IMG/VR virus record: IMGVR_UViG_3300006749_000060
Span: 1-31,704 of that record
DNA: 31,704 nucleotides
Source of the DNA: a virus
Reading direction: 5' to 3' (one strand)
Part shown: piece after piece, positions 7,049 through 16,415 of the stretch
Layout of the letters: each line of letters begins with the position of its first letter
Position numbering within the stretch: position 1 is the stretch's first letter
Notes under the pieces: generated by a model
Told to the model about the DNA's origin: nothing
The model's input: the letters and a program-made list of their open reading frames with translations, nothing else
The model's database searches: none
Program-made: the position numbers and the translations under genes

Positions 7049-7243
7049 TTACTCACAACCCATGTAGCCACCACCTTTGGTAGCTGCACCCATGCCGCGA
7101 GCAGTCATCTGTTTCATCCCAGTAGGGACTTTGACTTCTTTAGCTTCGCCGTATGGAATACGACCCTGCTTGTCAATCTCCGCATACGACTGGGCCTTTG
7201 GTGCCGCTGCAGGAGTATTGGTGACAATCTTTACCACGCTCAT
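7049..7243 (-). CDS. Small Gly-rich protein after portal gene
   Basis: A 64-aa protein with an unstructured look: a Thr/Ala/Pro-rich start and the C-terminal pattern TARGMGAATKGGGYMGCE. It is coupled to the portal gene by an ATGA overlap, and AAAGGAG lies upstream of its ATG. Short proteins ending in RGMGAATKGG-type motifs occur near portal genes of other marine phages in my memory, with no known role. Confidence 0.65.
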   Translation of the reverse strand: MSVVKIVTNTPAAAPKAQSYAEIDKQGRIPYGEAKEVKVPTGMKQMTARGMGAATKGGGYMGCE

Positions 7244-9645
7244 TCTGCACTCCTTTGTTTCATAAGCTCTCTTTCCATCGCCGCGTTGATACGCGCCGCC
7301 GTCTGCTCTTCCTGACTCTGGATGCGCTCGTCAAACTGGCGAGACTTATCCATCATCTGAGCTTCCTTCAGGTTAAGCTCACGCTCTTCCATCATCTTGT
7401 CGTTCTCTTCTCTGACCGCGTCAAGCTGCAGTTCCTGCTGTTTCAACTGAACCACAGGATCAGGCTTGCCACCACCAGACAACTGACGACCAAGGTCTTG
7501 AACCGTCTTCATGCCCTCTGCCATGAACTGCGCGGCCAAAGCATCAAGCTGTATTTGCGCCTGCGGCGGCAACTGCTGCTCTTGCCCTGTCAAGCCAAGC
7601 TGCTGCATGGCCTGCTCTCGTGCCTGTATCTGCACGTGCTGCATGACATGCTTCTGAAGCGACACCGCAACCGCCGGGTTTGTCGCGACCAGAGGTGACC
7701 CGGCAAAGACCAAGTGCGCCAAAATGTGCGCCTGATGGCTCTGCATTGGGAAAGCCATAAGTCGTACCCCATCAAGGGCATCCATGTTCTCCTGCGCCGG
7801 GTCTTTCGGAACGGGCTGTACGGACTGCTCGTTCTTCAGATACTTGTCAATATCCCGAACACCCAAAGCCTCATACATGTCACGATACACTTCATACATG
7901 TTGTGCATCTGTGGAGCCTGTGCCGCCAACTGCATCTTAGTCTGTGCAAGAGCAATCCGCTGCGCCTGTGAGAAAACATTCGGGTTGGAAACCGGAATGA
8001 CGTCAATCCGGCCATCAAAATCCTTTGCCTTTACCGCCGCGTCTACGCCCTCTAACGCATACGGGTATACCGGCGGCAAGCTCTCGCCCATCACTCTGGC
8101 AAGAAGCTTAAACTCTATCTTCATGGCGTAATGAAGGCGCTTATGCACCGCACTCATCACGCGGGAACCCTGCTCCATAAGGGCCAGTGTAGTGCCCACA
8201 GCGGCCTGATCGTTGCCGTCCCCTACCTTCATGTCGGTAATGGTCGCAAAGCGCCTACCGGCGTCTACAACGAAGCCTAGAAGCTGGAATAACGTGCCAT
8301 CTGGCCCCTTGAACGGCAGCGGCATCAAGCTGTCACGAATAGCCCCGCCCGGTGCGTCCACATCCCTGAACTCACCCGGCTGCAACGGATCGTCGTCATC
8401 CCTGATCCGTAGGCCGCGAGCCTTGAAACCTGCAGGCAAGTTCGACAACGTACCCGCGTCAATCAACTGCCGCAGTGCCGCCGTCGCAGTACGCGACAAC
8501 CCACCAATGGTGTGAATCAGACCCAATCCATAAAAACCAAAGCCCGGCAAGAACTTATAGTGAACAAAATACTGGATTTTCTTCTTGTCGGGGTCATCTT
8601 CGCGATAATTACGGCGAATGGACAGGATTTGCCCGTTATCCTGACTAATCGTCACAATATACGGCAATTTAATGCCTGTTGGCTCGCCGTCCTCGCCCAT
8701 ATCCTCAAATCCTTCCAGATCCAAGTCGGCGTGACACTCCAACAACGTGCAATCATAGTCTACGGACGACGGTTCAAGGCCCGTGATCCGGTCTAATTCG
8801 TCAGATAAATCATCTGTGTCAGACTGTTGCGGCAAAACAGGGATATCCCTGTAAAAACCACCAATCTGACGCTTACGAAGATCGTTCAAGCTCATCCGAA
8901 CGACGTGCGTAATGTTCGGGCAGGTTTCTAAATCCGCGGTTTCATAGGGAACAACAAGATGCTCCGCAGGAACGAACTTACTAACGGCACGATCAATGCC
9001 CTCATCATAGTAAACCTTCTTAAATGTGCTACCCGCCAGCGGCAAATAGAACAGCATCTGATCAAATTCAGGCGTATACTCTTCCATCACGTCCGTGATG
9101 TAGTAATTCATAAATTCTTTGACGCGCTGCGCCTGATCAGACGTCTGATTGCTCTGCGAACCGACTATCGCAGTCCGCACGGGCCCTCCCGGCGGCAACA
9201 ACTCGTTGAACGCTTGGGCCTGAAACTGCACAGCAGCTTCCGCCAAAAGGGGATGGGTGACGCCAGAAGCACCTCGAAACGGCTCAGTCCTTTCGGAGTA
9301 GTTGAACCCAAGTAATTCCAAACCATTGGCGTAAGCGTCTTCCCATTCTTGGCGACTTGCCTTGTTTGCGTCGTAGTCCGCGGTCAATTCACTGGCAACA
9401 GCGCCCAGTTCCCGCTCATCCATGTTTTCTGCCAAGTTTTCGTAGAAATCTCCACTCGGCATCTCTGACATAGGGTCAAAATCGACGACTGCACCGCCCA
9501 TTTCGTCCAATTCGATGTCAATCTCCGCAGCCTCACCCGACATATCCAACGTGCCGGGGGACTCAAGCTCAATTTCTGCCAGCAATTCTTCGGTTTCTAC
9601 TTGCGGATTCTGGTTCTCTACAAGCGAAATGGGCTGTCTAGCCAT
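7240..9645 (-). CDS. Portal protein
   Basis: An 801-aa protein with the features of a long podovirus-type portal (head-tail connector). It has an acidic disordered N-terminus (about 1-85) and a conserved segment around residues 118-145 (ERTEPFRGASGVTHPLLAEAAVQFQAQAF). The central stem/wing domain includes PGFGFYGLGLIHTIGGLSRTATAALRQLIDAG and DMKVGDGNDQAAVGTTLALMEQG. A very long Gln/Glu/Met-rich helical C-terminus (about 655-801) would form the internal barrel. Twelve copies would form the DNA entry channel to which the terminase docks. SD GAGGG lies upstream, and the gene starts 21 nt after the 835-aa gene. Confidence 0.92.
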   Translation of the reverse strand: MARQPISLVENQNPQVETEELLAEIELESPGTLDMSGEAAEIDIELDEMGGAVVDFDPMSEMPSGDFYENLAENMDERELGAVASELTADYDANKASRQEWEDAYANGLELLGFNYSERTEPFRGASGVTHPLLAEAAVQFQAQAFNELLPPGGPVRTAIVGSQSNQTSDQAQRVKEFMNYYITDVMEEYTPEFDQMLFYLPLAGSTFKKVYYDEGIDRAVSKFVPAEHLVVPYETADLETCPNITHVVRMSLNDLRKRQIGGFYRDIPVLPQQSDTDDLSDELDRITGLEPSSVDYDCTLLECHADLDLEGFEDMGEDGEPTGIKLPYIVTISQDNGQILSIRRNYREDDPDKKKIQYFVHYKFLPGFGFYGLGLIHTIGGLSRTATAALRQLIDAGTLSNLPAGFKARGLRIRDDDDPLQPGEFRDVDAPGGAIRDSLMPLPFKGPDGTLFQLLGFVVDAGRRFATITDMKVGDGNDQAAVGTTLALMEQGSRVMSAVHKRLHYAMKIEFKLLARVMGESLPPVYPYALEGVDAAVKAKDFDGRIDVIPVSNPNVFSQAQRIALAQTKMQLAAQAPQMHNMYEVYRDMYEALGVRDIDKYLKNEQSVQPVPKDPAQENMDALDGVRLMAFPMQSHQAHILAHLVFAGSPLVATNPAVAVSLQKHVMQHVQIQAREQAMQQLGLTGQEQQLPPQAQIQLDALAAQFMAEGMKTVQDLGRQLSGGGKPDPVVQLKQQELQLDAVREENDKMMEERELNLKEAQMMDKSRQFDERIQSQEEQTAARINAAMERELMKQRSAE

Positions 9646-9666
9646 GATAAACCCTCAAAAATTTAT

Positions 9667-12174
9667 TTACTGTACCATATAAGGTATAAAACCGGCAACG
9701 CCGCGATCTAAGTCCCGTGATCCGCGGTTAGAAATCACCGGACCGCCGTCCTCGTACAATTTGGCACCGGGCCGCGGACCAAGGCGCATTCTGTCCACAA
9801 TGCCTTCATAAAGATCCATACTAGCGCCCGTTAATTGACCACCACGTCTGGCGCGTTCAATAACCGCATCTTTAAAGGCAGAATAAGTATTATCCGATGC
9901 GAGTCGAGCGTCTAACCTTGTTGGCCTAGTTACATCTAAAGCGCCTTCATTAGCAGCCTCTTTGAGTACACTAATCAATTGATCCCGCTCATCGCGGTAC
10001 TGCCGATAAAGTTGATTGTAAGCTTGAGCTTGACGGCCCTTGTTTATTTGACCTGAAAAAGCTCGCTCTCTGTTGGTGTTACTATTGTAAATCTGCATCA
10101 AGACAGGGCGTAGATTAGCTGTGGTTATTTGCGCGACTCTATCCTCAAAAACATCTCTTGGGGCGTGTATTTTGTTCAGCGCATAAGATACATCTGATTT
10201 CATCTGTAAGAACTGCTTTTTTAAATCACCTTCTAAGAAAGCTTTAGGGGAACCCACATCTGGGAAAGGATCCCCTGTAGCCGGAAGCGAATTGCGTCTA
10301 AACACACCGTCACTGTCGATGTATCCAAACAACTCTACAATTGCTTCTGCGTTTGGTGTTTTCAAAAATCTGTCTGTAAGTTTTTTCGGGTCCGCCGGTT
10401 TGTTGCCTAATAAACCTGTTTGGAAAAGCCGCCCCATCCTTGCCATTTCAATTCTAGTCAAAAGACTGCGCTGCTCTTCGTTAAACATTTGGAAAAAATC
10501 TTTTGTTTTCAACTCAATCGGCAATCTTTCATCATTTGGAACTCTAAACTCAAAAAATTCCCCATATTTAGCAGCGGGCCCAGTAAGTGAATTACGTAAA
10601 ATTTCAGTTTGCGTGTCAGCACCTTCTTGACGAACCGCACGTTTGTAAGGGCCGTTCTCTAAAAGATATTGAGTTCTTGAAAACTTGTCCGCCGCGTTGA
10701 GCAAACGCCCGCCAGAGACAGGATAAGTCTCGGTAAGGTCAATGGCCCCGTCATTTTGACTTTGAAACAAGCGTGTCGCAAACTTACCTAGTTGAGTTTC
10801 GATGTATGACAAATTCTTCTGACCAATACCGGCAGGATTTTCTACCGCAAGCGCCATGCTTTTGACGGCTGTGTCTAACTTGGTGTTGGACGGGTCACCA
10901 TCAGCGTCTAAAAATTCTTGCACTACAGCCCTCTCGGCGGCTGTGACGGCGTCTCGTTCAAAATTCAAAGCAGTGACAAGATCCTCTTCTTCTCTGTCTG
11001 TTAGCTCGCGAACGTTCATAGAGTGCGCGGCATCCTCTGCAATATGTATCTCGCTTTCGTTGTATTTTGTATTTGGTTTTTTCAACAAAGGTTTGTCAGG
11101 ATCATACGCCGCCAACAAATATTGAGACGGCGATAGATTTTGCACGTCGTGCATTGTTAGTTCGCGCGGTGCGTAAACAGGATAGCCATCATCATCGATC
11201 ACACCTGTTTTTACAAAAAGCTCTTCTTTCGGCTCGACGGCAACCATTCCCTCTACGCGGTCCGCGGCGCGTTTAGGAGAATCGGACATTGTAAATGTGG
11301 ACAACGACAGCACCGGGTCTGTTCCGATTGAAAAGCCGGGACGATAAATCTCTGCACTCGACGCGCGTTCATCAGACACAATGTTTCTAATTCGGTTACT
11401 TAAACCAAACTCTTTGACCAGATCACCCAGAGTCATGTTTGCACCTGCGGCGGCTCCGATTACATTCGGAGAAATTGTGTAACGCTCAGATGGGGCGACT
11501 TGTACACCGCCTTTGTCATAAAGAGACGCAATTCCGGCGCTACGACCCCCGCCATAAAAGGCTTCTACCAAGCTGTCTGGGACACTTTGCATTCGATCAT
11601 AGAATTTGACGCCATGAGCTAGTCCCTTAATACCGCCCTTACCGCCGCCAAGTGAGCGCACAGTGACGGGTCTGCCGCCTCTTCCGCCGCCCAACATACC
11701 TACCGCAACGCCGTCACCGTCGGCCATTGCCTTGATGCTTCGTGCCGTGCCGTAAGCTATTGGGGATGTACTGGCAATTAACAAGCCCGTAGGATCAAAA
11801 CGGTCATAGGTGTTTGTTTCGGGATCAAAGGTATCCGCAACGCCGGTGGTCGCTACTTCCATACCTTTTTGAATTTCTCCCGCCATGCCCTCAACTGCAC
11901 CGGCGACACCGGTTTTTGCTGATTCTACCGGGTCGTCCATGAAAGCTTTGAAAGCGTCGATGCCCGATGTGATTATTTGCGGGGTAGTAAAACCTTCAAA
12001 CGCATACGTCCCCGGCTTTACCAGAGAGTAACCCCCCATATCGTCGATGGTCACAGATTTCCGGGGCTCTACAACAGAAAACCTTGTCGGCGACAGCAAA
12101 GATAGAAAGCTATATATGCCCCCGCCTGCATCAGCTTCGGGCAATCCTACAATGGTTTCTTCTTTTTCAGCCAT
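9667..12174 (-). CDS. Large virion-operon protein of unknown function
   Basis: An 835-aa protein between TerL and portal. The N-terminal third is Gly/Ala-rich with amphipathic helices (about 75-190, including VGMLGGGRGGRPVTVRSLGGGKGG). The middle and C-terminal parts are charged and helical (about 400-760). The end carries LYEDGGPVISNRGSRDLDRG and VAGFIPYMVQ, a tail pattern I have seen on marine phage structural proteins. Candidates are an internal (ejected) virion protein or a packaging accessory; nothing catalytic is visible. The start overlaps the TerL stop by 8 bp. Confidence 0.72.
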   Translation of the reverse strand: MAEKEETIVGLPEADAGGGIYSFLSLLSPTRFSVVEPRKSVTIDDMGGYSLVKPGTYAFEGFTTPQIITSGIDAFKAFMDDPVESAKTGVAGAVEGMAGEIQKGMEVATTGVADTFDPETNTYDRFDPTGLLIASTSPIAYGTARSIKAMADGDGVAVGMLGGGRGGRPVTVRSLGGGKGGIKGLAHGVKFYDRMQSVPDSLVEAFYGGGRSAGIASLYDKGGVQVAPSERYTISPNVIGAAAGANMTLGDLVKEFGLSNRIRNIVSDERASSAEIYRPGFSIGTDPVLSLSTFTMSDSPKRAADRVEGMVAVEPKEELFVKTGVIDDDGYPVYAPRELTMHDVQNLSPSQYLLAAYDPDKPLLKKPNTKYNESEIHIAEDAAHSMNVRELTDREEEDLVTALNFERDAVTAAERAVVQEFLDADGDPSNTKLDTAVKSMALAVENPAGIGQKNLSYIETQLGKFATRLFQSQNDGAIDLTETYPVSGGRLLNAADKFSRTQYLLENGPYKRAVRQEGADTQTEILRNSLTGPAAKYGEFFEFRVPNDERLPIELKTKDFFQMFNEEQRSLLTRIEMARMGRLFQTGLLGNKPADPKKLTDRFLKTPNAEAIVELFGYIDSDGVFRRNSLPATGDPFPDVGSPKAFLEGDLKKQFLQMKSDVSYALNKIHAPRDVFEDRVAQITTANLRPVLMQIYNSNTNRERAFSGQINKGRQAQAYNQLYRQYRDERDQLISVLKEAANEGALDVTRPTRLDARLASDNTYSAFKDAVIERARRGGQLTGASMDLYEGIVDRMRLGPRPGAKLYEDGGPVISNRGSRDLDRGVAGFIPYMVQ

Positions 12175-13624
12175 AATACGAGCGTACCTGAGTATAGTTG
12201 TCCTCGTCTATGTCCCAATCATCCGTAGGTAACGATACGAAATTACCCTGACGGTATCGCATCAGGGCTTGGGTCATACTATCGACAAGGTCATCATACT
12301 CACCATTGGGGAAAGCCGCAACTTCCTCAATAAGCTCGTCCGCAAATGTCTCATCCGGGGCATACACCATCCCTGCCTCAAACAAAGGAGATACAGAATG
12401 GACACGCGACACCTTATCGTTGCCGCGAGATGGCGTAAAATTCACAACAGGAATGCCCATGTTGCGTAGTTCGTGTGTCAAAGGAGTCCCTGACGCCTTC
12501 GCTTCCACGATTACAGTATCAGGTTCCCAAAACTGATAGCTTTCGTAAGCTTCTGCTTTCAACTCTGGAAAATCCCACCGTCCCTTCTTGCTATCCAGCA
12601 AAATGACCGCCGGGGGCCCCCCAATTTCTTCCGGGCGAAAGACGCCCCACGTCGTTATCGCGCTGTAGTCAGCACTCTCCCTTTTGGAAAACGCCGTGTC
12701 GTAACTCTGAATGACGTATTCAAGATTAGGTACTTCTGTCTTTTCCCACCGCTGCCACCACTCTCGTGGGATAATTGCGTTCTCTTCACCGGTAGGACGC
12801 TGCTGATACTGCGCGTTCCACTTCGACGGCGGGATAGATGCCTTAACTCTTTCAAGATCGTCTTTTGACCAAAACTCCGGCCAACAAGGTTCCTCGTCGT
12901 CCATAATTGCAGGAAGTTCCACAACTTCCCACTGATCCGCTTTCTCATCTTTACCCATTTGACGGATAAGCTGGCCGGTCAGATCCTTTTCCGACCACCG
13001 TGTCATAACCAAAATGATGGCCCCGCCGGGCTGCAGACGCTGTCGGGGGCCCCCTGTGTACCAATCCCAGTCGTTGTCAAACCCCGACGCCGACATAGCA
13101 GTCTGCTCAGAATGAGGATCGTCAATGATAATTAAGTCACCGCCACGACCAGCAAGGTTACTACCGACACCAACCGCGTAGTACATGCCGCCGCGTGATG
13201 TATCCCACCTACCTGACGCCTTTGAATCCGCCGACAGCTTCGCTTCGGGGAAGATTTCAGAGTAGTCCTCTCGCTCCAAAAGGTTCTTAACCTTACGGCC
13301 AAAAGACACTGCAAGCTCTGTGGTGTGCGTTGCCTGAATGATTTTCATCGCCGGGTTCTGCCCAATGAACCATGCGGGCAGAAGATAACTGGCAAACTCA
13401 GACTTTGTGTGACGCGGGGCCATATTGATGATCAAACGCTTCAATTCGCCCTTGGCTACGCGCTCAAACTTCTCTGCAATGATGCGGTGATGCTCTCCTG
13501 CAATGAACTCCGGCCAGACCGATTTCACAAAGCCTAAGAAATCATTCTGACAGTGTTCAATGCGATTTAATTGAGCTAGTCGAAGCTGTAACTTGACTAC
13601 TTTATCTTGGATTTCGTCGCTCAT
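12167..13624 (-). CDS. terL: Terminase large subunit (packaging ATPase-nuclease)
   Basis: A 485-aa protein that drives DNA packaging through the portal. ATPase part: Walker A variant APRHTKSE (69-76), Walker B LIIIDD (164-169) and coupling motif ILVMTRW (204-210). Nuclease part (RNase H-like): SYDTAFS (Asp309), VIVEAKASG (Glu374) and the acidic cluster DDLVDS (about 444-449). All expected catalytic residues are present and the length is normal. It is the first gene of the leftward virion operon. The ATG at 13624 has only a weak SD. The small subunit is encoded far away, at 17357-17932. Confidence 0.95.
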   Translation of the reverse strand: MSDEIQDKVVKLQLRLAQLNRIEHCQNDFLGFVKSVWPEFIAGEHHRIIAEKFERVAKGELKRLIINMAPRHTKSEFASYLLPAWFIGQNPAMKIIQATHTTELAVSFGRKVKNLLEREDYSEIFPEAKLSADSKASGRWDTSRGGMYYAVGVGSNLAGRGGDLIIIDDPHSEQTAMSASGFDNDWDWYTGGPRQRLQPGGAIILVMTRWSEKDLTGQLIRQMGKDEKADQWEVVELPAIMDDEEPCWPEFWSKDDLERVKASIPPSKWNAQYQQRPTGEENAIIPREWWQRWEKTEVPNLEYVIQSYDTAFSKRESADYSAITTWGVFRPEEIGGPPAVILLDSKKGRWDFPELKAEAYESYQFWEPDTVIVEAKASGTPLTHELRNMGIPVVNFTPSRGNDKVSRVHSVSPLFEAGMVYAPDETFADELIEEVAAFPNGEYDDLVDSMTQALMRYRQGNFVSLPTDDWDIDEDNYTQVRSYYG

Positions 13625-13658
13625 AATAAGCCAGTAAACCTAATTGCGGTTGACCTAC

Positions 13659-13689
13659 TTTATAGGGGCCCCTGAAGAAAAGTCAGGAT
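13659..13689 (-). promoter_or_regulatory. terL promoter: late-type motif and sigma70-like boxes
   Basis: On the minus strand a 20-bp element ATCCTGACTTTTCTTCAGGG (13689-13670) matches an element upstream of terS at 17 of 20 positions. The same stretch can be read as a sigma70 promoter: CTGACT (13681-13686), 16-bp spacer, TATAAA (13659-13664). Transcription would start about 28-46 nt before the terL ATG. An ATATGGGA motif lies just upstream (13700-13707). Whether host or phage polymerase uses the site cannot be decided from sequence alone. Confidence 0.5.
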
Positions 13690-14121
13690 ACACTATTTAT
13701 CCCATATTGATATCGTTTTTTGCAGTATTGTTTGCGAAAAACATGGACTTTGACGTCGTCTGCCACAGGCGCGGGGCTCGTTTTGAGCGTTTTGTGTGCT
13801 ATGCCCCTGTTTTTATTGCTAAAATTAAGTTTACCGGGGCCCCGTGATCAATCTGGACCGAACAATTTTTAAAACCCGCGGACCGCGGGCCATGCATGGC
13901 CCGGCGCGATTTTCCGGACCGCTGCCGGCGCAATTTGTGCCGCGGATCACGATCCCCAGTCCCCGGATCACGGGCCATGCGCCGGTGTCATAAGTTTAAA
14001 AACATGGGCGGGCGGGGCGCGGGGCAAGTTTGGGGAAAATAGATATTTTGCGGGATTGTTCGCATATGTTGTGCGCGACGGGCTTTCCTGCAGCTGTTTC
14101 ACGTCTAGATGTGGTGCGGGC
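13690..14121. repeat. GC-rich noncoding block with clustered dyads (origin or pac candidate)
   Basis: About 430 bp without a credible gene. Perfect dyads include CGGGGCCCCG (13835-13844), CCCGCGG-A-CCGCGGG (13875-13889) and GGGCCATGCATGGCCC (13887-13902), the last two overlapping. CGGATCACG is repeated at 13943-13951 and 13964-13972; its inverse CCGTGATC is at 13842-13849. GGGCCATGC recurs at 13972-13980. Base composition is far more GC-rich than neighbouring genes. The block directly precedes terL, so a packaging recognition site or a replication origin are the leading readings; neither is shown. Confidence 0.5.
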
Positions 14122-14160
14122 AAAAATAAAACCCGCCAAGCGCAATGCCCGGCGGGTTTT
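14122..14160 (-). terminator. Terminator after DUF932-like gene
   Basis: AAAACCCGCC (14128-14137) pairs with GGCGGGTTTT (14151-14160) across a 13-nt loop. On the leftward transcript it is followed by A and five U. It begins just beyond the DUF932-like stop at 14166 and separates that operon from the terL promoter region. Confidence 0.82.
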
Positions 14161-14165
14161 GTGTT

Positions 14166-15347
14166 TTATGCGGCTTCAAGTGATGCGCGGCTAATTGCTG
14201 TCCAGTCGGATTGCTTCATTTCTAAAACACGTCCGCCCAAACGCTGCCAATCATCAATATCATCCGGTTGCACCATGGGATTACCGGATGCGTCCCGCAT
14301 TTGCGGCACGGCTGTTATGGCATTCATCAGCGTTGCACGGCTGACTGGTTCGCCAACATATCCATCCTGCGCCCGCGTTTGCACTAATCCCTCAAGAACA
14401 AGAGACCGGCGTTTTTGCGGAATACCGAGGATTGATCCCATTTTATCAACGGCTTTTTCGGTATACGTGCCCTCGATGACGTCCGCGGCTGCGTCCTTCA
14501 TTTTCTGCAGTATTTCGTCAAAGCTGTCCCGGCTGCTGAAAGCCCGCACCATGTCCCGCAATTTCAGAGACATTGCTGCGTTATCGGCTTTCTTTGCTTC
14601 CTCGGTTAGGACTGACCAGACGTCCGCGTCCCCGCGGCTGCTGGTCAAATGCGGGGACCGGATTTTATTTTCGGTCTGCATCCCATTAAGGCAAGCCAGC
14701 GTCCAGTTGATTTGTGCAACCTGAATTGATCCATGGCCTGTTTCTGAATTGCTAATGAGCAGGCCAAGCGCCATCAGATCACCAACCTTTGCACCTTCCC
14801 CGACAATCGTATTTGATTTGAAACGGGCCATTAGTTTTTTATCGGTGCTATGCCAATTTTGAAGCTGCCAACCCGCGTTATCCTCATCATTCGCTTTGAT
14901 CAATTCCGGTATGGCCGTCTCGATCAAATCCAAATTGTCATAGGTTTTAAACCTATCCGATAACATGGCGCGGGCTGTTCCGGTTCTTTCATCATCCATA
15001 AACGTCCGCAATAAACGCGGCTTGGGTTCTTGTTGCCAAATCGCATTGATTAGGCCGTCCCATTGTTCAGGATAATTATCAGACAACCGGCGGGCCGTCC
15101 TGACGTCTATTTCGGCTGTTTTGGCGATACCGTCAAAACAAACGCCGTTAACGTCAAGCTGGCGGGTTGGTTCCCCGCCCTGCCCCTCTAAAAAGATTGC
15201 TGTTTGCTTCCCGTTTCCATTGTCCCGCGTCCGGTATTCCATCTGACCAGTGTTGGCCTGATAATCAACCGACCGGCTGTTTTGCTCCATAACGTGACGC
15301 AAAAGGGTTTCCATGTCGCGGTTCGCATTGTCGATATTTTGCAGCAT
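14166..15347 (-). CDS. DUF932-like phage/plasmid protein
   Basis: A 393-aa protein. Residues about 126-150 (ARAMLSDRFKTYDNLDLIE...) and about 186-223 (KVGDLMALGLLISNSETGHG, then a short NG-containing segment) match the DUF932 family found in phages and plasmids. Its biochemical role is not established. The C-terminal half adds helical regions specific to this protein. SD GGAG lies 8 nt before the ATG. A possible promoter, GGGACA-N16-TATTAT, lies at 15386-15413. It is the last gene of its transcription unit, with a terminator right after. Confidence 0.78.
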   Translation of the reverse strand: MLQNIDNANRDMETLLRHVMEQNSRSVDYQANTGQMEYRTRDNGNGKQTAIFLEGQGGEPTRQLDVNGVCFDGIAKTAEIDVRTARRLSDNYPEQWDGLINAIWQQEPKPRLLRTFMDDERTGTARAMLSDRFKTYDNLDLIETAIPELIKANDEDNAGWQLQNWHSTDKKLMARFKSNTIVGEGAKVGDLMALGLLISNSETGHGSIQVAQINWTLACLNGMQTENKIRSPHLTSSRGDADVWSVLTEEAKKADNAAMSLKLRDMVRAFSSRDSFDEILQKMKDAAADVIEGTYTEKAVDKMGSILGIPQKRRSLVLEGLVQTRAQDGYVGEPVSRATLMNAITAVPQMRDASGNPMVQPDDIDDWQRLGGRVLEMKQSDWTAISRASLEAA

Positions 15348-15571
15348 GTCTTTAACTCCATTTTAAAAGGTTGTTTGGTTTTGCATAATATGGGGCTGCT
15401 ATGTGGTGTCCCTGCAGCGGGCCCGGACTAGCACGGGGCGGGGGGTGCGAACATCAACCGGAAAGGGGCAAGGGATAAACAAAAAACGCAATTTGAAAAT
15501 CCCGACCAAAACGATCTCGCCTAGTCAATTGGCAGATTATGCGATTGATCTGGTAAATGCAAACGTATTTT
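15348..15571. other. Intergenic stretch with only weak signals
   Basis: No credible gene. The left part holds the SD and a possible promoter (GGGACA-N16-TATTAT, 15386-15413, minus strand) for the DUF932-like gene. CTGCAGCGGG occurs at 15412-15421 and again at 15611-15620. The remainder shows no clear structure. Confidence 0.4.
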
Positions 15572-15606
15572 TAAAAAGAGAAAACCCGCCGCGCCGGGAA
15601 GGCGGG
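15572..15606 (-). terminator. Terminator after Cys-rich gene
   Basis: CCCGCC (15585-15590) pairs with GGCGGG (15601-15606) across a GC-rich 10-nt loop. On the leftward transcript it is followed by UUUUCUCUUUUU. It lies about 25 nt beyond the stop at 15630. Confidence 0.78.
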
Positions 15607-15629
15607 CGGGCTGCAGCGGGGCGGGCGTT

Positions 15630-16370
15630 CTATTCTTTCCCGATATCCCCGGCTATGTGGTGCCGCAATATTGAACGGGGCGGCAAGTTGCGGGCGAACT
15701 CTCGCAATGTTTCCCCGTCTGGCTTTGCCTGCGTTTGGCCCGGCATGCGCCGCCAATGAATGGCAACGTTACCCGTGCCCGCATAACATCCGCCCTGCGT
15801 ATGGCTATCGCCTGCCCGGTTTTTGTCCGTCCCGTGCGCTGTGAACGTAATTACATAATCGCGATTTAAACGGGCGCATAACGGGCCGTCGCGCCCGCCG
15901 CAATCCCCGCATCCTCTAATTGCGCCGGTTTCTTCCGGGCAGCGCACAAATTGAACGCCATCAATTGTCCGGTTTTTTTGCGACTCTTGCCAAAATGATT
16001 GCGGCACAACTGTTACCATCGGAAAGGACCATTGATCCGGTGGGGCTTTCCGCATTGCATTTTTTAAAAACGCTGCTGTTTCCGGGTTGGCGGTGCTGTA
16101 ATTAATGACGGTTTTGATTGGGCTTAATTTATGCGCCCAGTGCATGGGGCTGAAATGGGTATATGTGAAGCTGTAACCCGCCCGCGGCTTACTATCTAAG
16201 ACGGCGTCCAGATAATCATGGTCAATCTGTCCCGCGCCGCATCCCTTGCCTGACGGGTTTAACTCGCAATCCGCCGGGCACGTGCCATACATGTTTTCAT
16301 TACCGCTGCGATAGGTGACGGCGCATCCTTTCAGTTTCTTGGCGGTGCTGATTTCAACTGTCTTTAACAT
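15630..16370 (-). CDS. Cys-rich phage protein of unknown function
   Basis: A 246-aa protein with about ten cysteines in conserved-looking clusters: YGTCPADCELNPSGKGCGAG (about 28-47), RGCGDCGGRDGPLCARLNRD (about 152-171) and GGCYAG (about 192-197). Between them are INYSTANPETAAFLKNAM and FPMVTVVPQSFW. The clusters look like metal or Fe-S ligands. The overall plan recalls a phage family that I believe is catalogued as DUF7227; that assignment is uncertain. SD GGAG precedes the ATG. GTATGGGA and a poor promoter (GCGCTT-N17-TACATA) lie upstream. Confidence 0.68.
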   Translation of the reverse strand: MLKTVEISTAKKLKGCAVTYRSGNENMYGTCPADCELNPSGKGCGAGQIDHDYLDAVLDSKPRAGYSFTYTHFSPMHWAHKLSPIKTVINYSTANPETAAFLKNAMRKAPPDQWSFPMVTVVPQSFWQESQKNRTIDGVQFVRCPEETGAIRGCGDCGGRDGPLCARLNRDYVITFTAHGTDKNRAGDSHTQGGCYAGTGNVAIHWRRMPGQTQAKPDGETLREFARNLPPRSILRHHIAGDIGKE

Positions 16371-16386
16371 TTTTAAAATCTCCGGT

Positions 16387-16415
16387 TATGTAAGACTGAT
16401 CCCATACTAAAGCGC
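16387..16415 (-). promoter_or_regulatory. Weak promoter with GTATGGGA element
   Basis: On the minus strand GTATGGGA (16407-16400) lies 7 nt upstream of a -10-like TACATA (16392-16387). The -35 is poor (GCGCTT). The main reason to list it is that the same octamer sits at the same distance from the -10 in two other promoters of this genome (19199-19226 and 20760-20788). Confidence 0.35.

Noticed and set aside
14056-14724. A 222-codon rightward frame opposite the DUF932-like gene
   Set aside because: It crosses the terminator at 14122-14160, is antisense to a recognisable DUF932 domain and has no Shine-Dalgarno or familiar motif.
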